64,000 nucleotides of DNA from Candidatus Dormiibacterota bacterium (GTDB taxonomy: Bacteria > Chloroflexota > Dormibacteria > Dormibacterales > Dormibacteraceae): positions 122,135 through 186,134 of the forward strand of contig PLJM01000005.1 in assembly GCA_003139695.1 (NCBI GenBank), given 5' to 3'. The translations under genes were made by a program, and so were the position numbers. Positions within the stretch are counted from its first letter, which is position 1. Each line of letters opens with the position of its first letter. Positions 59,098-64,000 of this stretch are shown here, in pieces. The notes under the pieces were generated by a model that worked only from the letters and a program-made list of their open reading frames with translations, was not told where the DNA came from and searched no databases.

Positions 59098-60053
59098 TGG
59101 CACACCACACGCAGACCCACGAGCACACCATTTCGCGCGAGACCTTCCACTACAAGTGGGACAACTCGCTGGCGCCCGCGGTTGAAATTGCGCCAGGAGA
59201 CGTGGTCCATTTCGACACCGAGGAGGTGACGTCGGGCCAGCTCAAGCAGGGCGACCCGGCATCGAAGCTCGCTAATCTCGACTTCGACAAGCTGTACCCT
59301 CTCGGCGGCCCTGTCTTCGTGAAGGGAGCCGAGCCCGGCGACGTACTCGAGGTCGAGATCCTGGCGTTAAGACCAGGGTCCTGGGGGTGGGCCGCCCTCC
59401 TCCCGGGGCTCGGCCTGCTGGCCGCGGATTTCCCTGACCCATACGTCCGTTACTTCGAGCTTGGCGATCGAACGTCTGCCGAGCTGCGCAAGGATATTCA
59501 CATACCGATCGCGCCGTTCTGCGGAACGATGGGCGTTGCGACCGATGAGCCGGGACCCCACGCGGTGCTGCCTCCGACCAAGGGCGCCGGCAACATCGAT
59601 ACGCGGCACCTCACTGCAGGCACCAAGCTCTACCTGCCGGTATTCGTCCAAGGTGGCATGTTCTCAGCCGGGGATTGCCACGGCGCGCAGGGAGATGGCG
59701 AAGTCTGCGTTACCGGGATCGAATGCCCGATGACATTCTCTCTCCGGTTCAACGTGGTCAAGGGCGGGTCCTTGCGGCCATGGAGCTACCACTTTCTTAC
59801 GCCGGCGGTGCCGCTCCAGCCTCGGAGCGATGCGGCCGGGTATCACGCCGTGTGCGCATTGGGTCCGGACCTGATGGAGAACGCGCAGAACGCCGTGCGC
59901 GACACGATTGCCTGGCTTGGTGCAGACCATGGATTGAGCCGCGAGGACGCTTACATCCTGTGCAGCCTTGCGGGCGACCTCCGCATCAGCCAGATCGTGG
60001 ACCAGCCGAACTTCGGGGTTTCCTTCTACATGCCCCTGAGCGTCTTCAAGTAA
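59097..60053 (+). CDS. Acetamidase/formamidase family protein
   Basis: FmdA/AmdA family amidase, likely hydrolysing formamide, acetamide or a related small amide. PGDVVHFDTEEVTSGQL near residue 40, PLGGPVFVKGAEPGDVLEV near residue 70, GAGNIDTRHLTAGTKLYLPV and GGMFSAGDCHGAQGDGEV near residue 190 are family signatures. The 318-residue length fits. It starts on the stop of the acyl-CoA synthetase (GTGATG), so the pair is co-expressed, which hints at a shared pathway that I cannot name. Confidence 0.92.
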   Translation: MAHHTQTHEHTISRETFHYKWDNSLAPAVEIAPGDVVHFDTEEVTSGQLKQGDPASKLANLDFDKLYPLGGPVFVKGAEPGDVLEVEILALRPGSWGWAALLPGLGLLAADFPDPYVRYFELGDRTSAELRKDIHIPIAPFCGTMGVATDEPGPHAVLPPTKGAGNIDTRHLTAGTKLYLPVFVQGGMFSAGDCHGAQGDGEVCVTGIECPMTFSLRFNVVKGGSLRPWSYHFLTPAVPLQPRSDAAGYHAVCALGPDLMENAQNAVRDTIAWLGADHGLSREDAYILCSLAGDLRISQIVDQPNFGVSFYMPLSVFK

Positions 60054-60141
60054 ATACGCACCGGTTGTGGAGCCATGGCCGGAGCTTGCGCTCAAGCTGT
60101 CGCGGCACCGTGCGGCATACTGACCTCTCACTAGGCCACGG

Positions 60142-62937
60142 GTGAGTACTACACAACTCGGCAAGTATCCGATTGAGGCTGAGCTCGGGCGCGGAGCCAT
60201 GGGCGTGGTGTATCGGTCGACGCACCCGCGCCTGGAGATTCCCGTCGCCATCAAGGTGCTCGCCGAGCAGTACTCGAGCGACGCAAGCTTCCGCCAGAGA
60301 TTCCATCGCGAGGCCGCCACCGTTGCCGCACTCAACCATCCGGGCATCGTCCGCGTGTACGACTTCGATGAGGACGGCCCAGTTCTTTTCATCGTCATGG
60401 AGTGGGTCGAGGGACGATCGATGCGCTCGTGGCTCGACGAATACGGGCGTTTCAGCGTCGATGTCTCCGTCGACCTGGTGCAGCAGCTGCTGTCAGCCGT
60501 CGGCGTCGCGCACGACTACGGCATCGTGCACCGCGACCTGAAGCCCGACAACATCCTGATCTCCAACCGCGGCAAGACCAAGATCCTCGATTTCGGCATC
60601 TCGAAACTGATCGACGACAAGCACCGGTTGACCGCGACGGGCAGCATGGTCGGCACACCCGCATACATGGCGCCGGAGCAGGTTAAAGGCGAGCAGGTCG
60701 ACGCGAGCTCCGACATCTACTCACTGGGCATGATCCTTTACGAGCTGCTGCATGGCGAGCCGCCGTTTACCGGTCAGCTACCCGCGGTGTTGCACTCGCA
60801 GGTGTTCGACCGTCCGCGCGCATCGACGGCGATTCCCTCTCCGATCATGGAGATCATCTGGAAGGCGACGGCGAAGGATCGCAGCCAACGATTCCAGACA
60901 TGCGAAGAATTTTCCGGAGCCTTCCATTACATGCCGAAGCCCGCTGCGGCCCAGCCGCCCGCGGAGGCGATATCGGACCAGCTGCCGGTCACTGTCCACG
61001 AAGTCGACCTGCCGAAGTCGCAGTCTCCATTGCGCGCCGACAGTTCCAAGCCGCCGGGCGTATGCACGTTCAGCGATTGCGGCGAGCGACGCGGTTGGGC
61101 GTGCGCATATAAGGACCTCACCGGGCGCGAGTGCAAAAGCTGGTGGTGCCGCAAGCACATTCAGTTCATCGAGAGGACTCCGTTCTGTCCTCGGCACGCA
61201 AGCGTCATCCGCGCGCTCGCACCGACCGCGAACACAATCTTCGAGATCAAGAACCGTCCTGCCGTCGATGACCGCGCGCTGCCGCTCGCAGCGTTGGTCG
61301 CGGAGGACGTCGACAAGGACGTCACCGAGCTCGTGCGGCGCCGCTACCAGAATCGCAAGGACGTCACGCTCGCGCGGGACCGCACTGTGCGACAGACGTG
61401 GTCCGGGCGGAACGAGGTGGCGTGGGAGCGCAGCTGGTCAGCTCTCAAGAGCCAGGGTTACCTCGTCCGCATCGCCGTTCGAGTGACGACAGCCGAGCCT
61501 GACCTGGTTCAGCTGCTCATCGGCAATACGGTCGTGTTCAAAGAGCTGCCCGACTGGATCAGCCGCCGGCGCGAAGGCGAGCAGCCCGACCACGCCGACA
61601 GGGCGCGGTTTGGCAAGAAGCTATTCGCAGCCATCCTCGAGCACGTCGATCAGCCGCAGCCGATCCCCGCGTCGGCGATTCCGGCTAATGGGCAGGACAT
61701 CGAGCCGCCGCCGCCGCCCGAGATCAATCGCACGCTGATTGAGGGCATGGTCCTGAGGCTCGCATCGACCGCCACGCGTTTCACTGGCTTCGAGGTCGCC
61801 GAGCAACTGGCCCTTCCGTTCGCAGCGGTCGAGCCGATCCTCAAGGCCTTGACTGGCGCGAACTTCCTCGACGCCCTCGGGTTGGCCCCGGAGCAGGGCC
61901 CGTGGCTGGGCCGCCCGCTGCCCGAGCGCATGGCCTACGCGCTCACCAAGCAGGGACGCCTTCGAAGCGACGAGATCGCCAACGCGAGCACTCGCTACTC
62001 GGGACCGGCGCCCGTGTCGATGCACGAGTACAAGCTCGTGCTCGCCGAGGCGGCTAAGCCCGGCACGCTCGACCTGACCAAGGTCACGATGGCCCTGCAC
62101 GGGATCGAACTCGGTCCGGGCGTGGTCGAGGCAGTTCGGGCAGCGGTCAACTCTCGCTCTTCGATCTTCATCTACGGCGCGCCTGGAAATGGCAAGACCA
62201 CGCTGGCGCGGCGGATCCCAGCCTTGCTCGGCGGACCGATCGTGATCCCTTTCGCGCTCGACATCGGGGGCGGCGAGGTGATGACGATCTTCGACGGCTC
62301 CATTCACCGACTGGAGCAGCACCAGCCTGCGGACAAGCGCTGGCGCAGAATCGCGCGTCCCCTGGTGCAGGTGGGCGGCGAGTTTCAGCTGGACATGTTC
62401 GACCCCACCTTCGAAGAGGGGAGCCGAACGTATGGCGCTCCTCTGCAGGTCAAGGCCAACGGAGGCGTGCTGCTCATCGACGACCTGGGCCGCCAGCGTG
62501 TGTCGCCGAAGCAGATCCTCGACCGCCTCCTCGTGCCGCTGGAGCAGGAGATCGATTACATGAACCTGAGCTCCAGCGGGCGCAAGGTCGAAGTCCCGTT
62601 CTGGGCCCAGCTCGCGCTTTCCACCAACCTCAAGCCCGCAGAGCTGCTCGACGAGGCGTACCTGCGCCGCCTCGCGTACAAGGTGCTGATGCCCGATCCC
62701 ACGTGGGAGATGTGGTGCCGGATCTTCGAGCGCGAGCGGGATCGGCTGACGATTCCTCCCGACCCGCCGGCGCTGGAGCTGATCCGGAGCCTGTACAGCG
62801 GCCGGCCGCTGCGCGGCAACCACCCGCGCGACCTTCTGGAGCGGCTCGTCGACGTCTCAGCAGCGCGTGGCGTCCGCCCGCAGCTCACCCTGGAGCTGGT
62901 CGAGGCGGCCTGGCACACGCTGTTCATCACGAGCTGA
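60142..62937 (+). CDS. Ser/Thr protein kinase fused to a Cys/His-rich module, winged helix and AAA+ ATPase
   Basis: Residues 9 to ~265 are a complete Hanks-type kinase: GRGAMGVVY at 16-24, VAIK with K38, HRDLKPDN with D132, DFG with D150, and GTPAYMAPEQ. Residues ~308-352 carry eight Cys and several His (CTFSDCGERRGWACAYKD, then CKSWWCRKH and FCPRH), likely a zinc module. A middle region (~375-510) is unrecognised. A winged-helix-like stretch (ATRFTGFEVAEQLALPF) precedes an AAA+ core with Walker A GAPGNGKT at 679-686 and Walker B GGVLLIDDLG near 774. No membrane helix is seen. GTG 60142 is the start. The role is unknown. Confidence 0.9.
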   Translation: MSTTQLGKYPIEAELGRGAMGVVYRSTHPRLEIPVAIKVLAEQYSSDASFRQRFHREAATVAALNHPGIVRVYDFDEDGPVLFIVMEWVEGRSMRSWLDEYGRFSVDVSVDLVQQLLSAVGVAHDYGIVHRDLKPDNILISNRGKTKILDFGISKLIDDKHRLTATGSMVGTPAYMAPEQVKGEQVDASSDIYSLGMILYELLHGEPPFTGQLPAVLHSQVFDRPRASTAIPSPIMEIIWKATAKDRSQRFQTCEEFSGAFHYMPKPAAAQPPAEAISDQLPVTVHEVDLPKSQSPLRADSSKPPGVCTFSDCGERRGWACAYKDLTGRECKSWWCRKHIQFIERTPFCPRHASVIRALAPTANTIFEIKNRPAVDDRALPLAALVAEDVDKDVTELVRRRYQNRKDVTLARDRTVRQTWSGRNEVAWERSWSALKSQGYLVRIAVRVTTAEPDLVQLLIGNTVVFKELPDWISRRREGEQPDHADRARFGKKLFAAILEHVDQPQPIPASAIPANGQDIEPPPPPEINRTLIEGMVLRLASTATRFTGFEVAEQLALPFAAVEPILKALTGANFLDALGLAPEQGPWLGRPLPERMAYALTKQGRLRSDEIANASTRYSGPAPVSMHEYKLVLAEAAKPGTLDLTKVTMALHGIELGPGVVEAVRAAVNSRSSIFIYGAPGNGKTTLARRIPALLGGPIVIPFALDIGGGEVMTIFDGSIHRLEQHQPADKRWRRIARPLVQVGGEFQLDMFDPTFEEGSRTYGAPLQVKANGGVLLIDDLGRQRVSPKQILDRLLVPLEQEIDYMNLSSSGRKVEVPFWAQLALSTNLKPAELLDEAYLRRLAYKVLMPDPTWEMWCRIFERERDRLTIPPDPPALELIRSLYSGRPLRGNHPRDLLERLVDVSAARGVRPQLTLELVEAAWHTLFITS

Positions 62938-62938
62938 G

Positions 62939-62957
62939 CCGGCCGCACGACGGCCGG
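62939..62957 (+). terminator. Hairpin just after the kinase/AAA gene
   Basis: CCGGCCG (62939-62945) pairs with CGGCCGG (62951-62957), starting two bases after the stop. The remaining ~130 bp to the tRNA contain two imperfect direct repeats (GACCAA...AATGGC) but nothing I can name. Confidence 0.45.
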
Positions 62958-63089
62958 ACTTCCGGCCCGGACACGACCAACTGGGCCGTAATGGCTCCAT
63001 CAAATCGCCCGGATGCGACCAATCGTGCCCGAATGGCGGGTCTTCGGCCGCACGACGAGCCCTCGGTATACTTTGGCGTCGCCCCGAAA

Positions 63090-63175
63090 GCGGCGGTGGC
63101 GGAATGGCAGACGCGCTAGTTTCAGGAGCTAGTGTCCGCAAGGACGTGGAGGTTCAACTCCTCTCCGCCGCACCA
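63090..63175 (+). tRNA. tRNA-Leu (CAG anticodon)
   Basis: Class II cloverleaf: acceptor GCGGCGG/CCGCCGC, anticodon stem CTAGT/GCTAG with loop TTCAGGA (anticodon CAG), variable arm TGTCCGCAAGGACGT, T arm GGAGG-TTCAACT-CCTCT, discriminator A and encoded CCA (63173-63175). TATACT (63067-63072) upstream is a plausible -10 box. Confidence 0.94.
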
Positions 63176-63254
63176 TCGATGTGACCCGCCAGACGTTGGC
63201 TTGCCACCTGCGCCTTTCCTGCGACGGTGATCAGTTGTGGTCAGGGTGCGCCGG

Positions 63255-63749
63255 CTAACTCTCGAATGAAGCGGTGGCGAGCGTGAATCTTATCTGGTGC
63301 CCGCCGTTATCAACCACCAACCCACCCTGGCTCTGGCCGAGAACAGTGACTCCGCCCGGAAACGGTGCCTTGTAAAAATGCCACCACGCAAATGGATGGT
63401 CAATCGAACCATCTAGACACGACGTCTCGGACGCGCCGCAAACGTCCAAGCCAATCACTCCGGGCGCTCCCACGAGGCCTAGGGTTGTCAGCACCCAATC
63501 ATTGCCCGCCAAGAGACAGTTTCGTATCTCGCCATAACGGCGACTAACTTCATCAGCGGTCACATTGCCGGCGGCGGACCACGGTCCGCATATGGGCGAT
63601 GCTTGGGCAGGTTGACTCGCGGCACTTGGGTTAGCCGACGCCGGCGCTTCGCTGTGGCTGGCCACGGGCGGAGACGCACATGCGCTTGCAACCACGAGCA
63701 GCACTGACAGAAAACAAACCCGAAGGCCCACTTGGCTCATAGAACGCAT
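63255..63749 (-). CDS. Predicted secreted lipoprotein of unknown function
   Basis: ATG 63749 gives a 164-residue protein with a lipoprotein signal (VGLRVCFLSVLLVVASAC, lipobox VASAC), a Ser/Ala/Pro-rich linker, and a globular part with four Cys (CGPWSAAG, NCLLAGND, DVCGASETSC) that could form disulfides. Not recognised. The longer frame to 63833 has a charged N-terminus without a signal, so the internal ATG is preferred. Confidence 0.7.
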   Translation of the reverse strand: MRSMSQVGLRVCFLSVLLVVASACASPPVASHSEAPASANPSAASQPAQASPICGPWSAAGNVTADEVSRRYGEIRNCLLAGNDWVLTTLGLVGAPGVIGLDVCGASETSCLDGSIDHPFAWWHFYKAPFPGGVTVLGQSQGGLVVDNGGHQIRFTLATASFES

Positions 63750-63881
63750 GGTGCTACTAACGGTTACTGGATACCATCGCGCCGGAACCAGTCCCTGGGG
63801 ATGTCGTGGGCTTTTGCGACGGCCAACAGCCAACGTGTCGCGGCCCTAATAGCCTTCGTGAACGGATCGTGAAGCGGACGG

Positions 63882-64000
63882 CTAAGGCGGCACTGCCGCG
63901 ATCCCGCCATCCGGGGTGATACCCAGCCGCCACCGTTCTTCATGAACCATCCGGTGGTGACGCCGGCATAGCAGGATCAGGTTTTCCATCACGTGCTTGC
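63882..64000 (-). CDS. HNH endonuclease, C-terminal end only
   Basis: The frame runs off the right edge (the gene starts beyond 64000). ENLILLCRRHHRMVHEERWR is the last half of the HNH motif found in DUF222/13E12-type HNH endonucleases, and the frame ends in TAG shortly after. Whether the full gene is intact cannot be told. Confidence 0.75.
   Translation of the reverse strand, partial: KHVMENLILLCRRHHRMVHEERWRLGITPDGGIAAVPP

Noticed and set aside
1..64000. CRISPR arrays, insertion sequences, prophage or integrase genes
   Set aside because: No regularly spaced repeats, transposase or integrase motifs were found; only small relics at 56346-56525 and the HNH tail at the right edge hint at mobile DNA.

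Overview
The window is 64 kb of high-GC, gene-dense bacterial DNA with tightly packed genes, four-base start/stop overlaps and GTG/TTG starts. Gene content (F420-type LLM oxidoreductase, GlpX-type fructose bisphosphatase, split PntAA/PntAB transhydrogenase, fused-gamma/alpha KorA with KorB, bactofilin, SelA/SelB, many membrane proteins of unknown role) fits a Terrabacteria-type soil lineage such as Chloroflexota or Candidatus Dormibacterota. That placement is inference from gene content; no rRNA is present. The block reads as ordinary chromosome with small scars of mobile DNA, not as a large island.

Layout. 1-2.8 kb: 3' end of a lipase-like gene, then a TPP riboswitch driving an NCS1-type permease and thiD. 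2.85-9.7 kb: membrane protein, double-GNAT acetyltransferase, LLM oxidoreductase, a PntA1-PntA2-PntB operon. 9.7-18.2 kb: KorAB, two HhH-GPD DNA glycosylases around an M3 oligopeptidase, a soluble histidine kinase, a ChrB-domain protein and a lipoprotein. 18.2-26 kb: tRNA-Gln, a YvcK-family protein, a PAP2 enzyme, RidA, an Asp-box propeller divergent from an RnfD-like membrane protein, and an ECF sigma/anti-sigma-like pair. 26-32 kb: DUF1232-rplI-dnaB-purA, an MFS carrier and a GT87-like enzyme. 32-45.8 kb: acyl-CoA synthetase, glpX, bactofilin, CCA-adding enzyme, ROK kinase, metF, selA-selB, M50 protease and an ArsA-type ATPase. 46-56 kb: MFS transporter, a GcvH-like protein, a YchF-like ATPase, a hom-thrC-thrB-lysC operon, an ornithine cyclodeaminase relative, and a second ECF sigma factor. 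56-64 kb: tRNA genes with scars of mobile DNA, PHP phosphoesterase, acyl-CoA synthetase plus formamidase, a 931-residue kinase/AAA+ fusion, tRNA-Leu, a lipoprotein and the tail of an HNH endonuclease gene.

How the parts work together. Clear units are thiamine pyrimidine salvage (riboswitch, permease, ThiD), proton-linked NADH/NADPH exchange (PntA1-PntA2-PntB), threonine biosynthesis from aspartate (LysC, Hom, ThrB, ThrC; the aspartate-semialdehyde dehydrogenase is elsewhere) and selenocysteine decoding (SelA, SelB; selC and selD are not in the window).

Most unusual signals: (1) two copies of a 180-220 bp element with a conserved interior, closed by long end stems whose sequences differ between copies but stay complementary within each; (2) a second repeat family, three copies, each starting exactly at the stop codon of a minus-strand gene; (3) the kinase/Cys-His/winged-helix/AAA+ fusion; (4) a consensus sigma-70 promoter upstream of a strongly structured untranslated segment; (5) reading frames that seem to start at ATC or CTG; (6) a recurrent -10-like hexamer 6-9 nt ahead of start codons, which suggests leaderless mRNAs; (7) a GcvH-like protein lacking the lipoyl lysine and a YchF-like protein lacking its switch regions.
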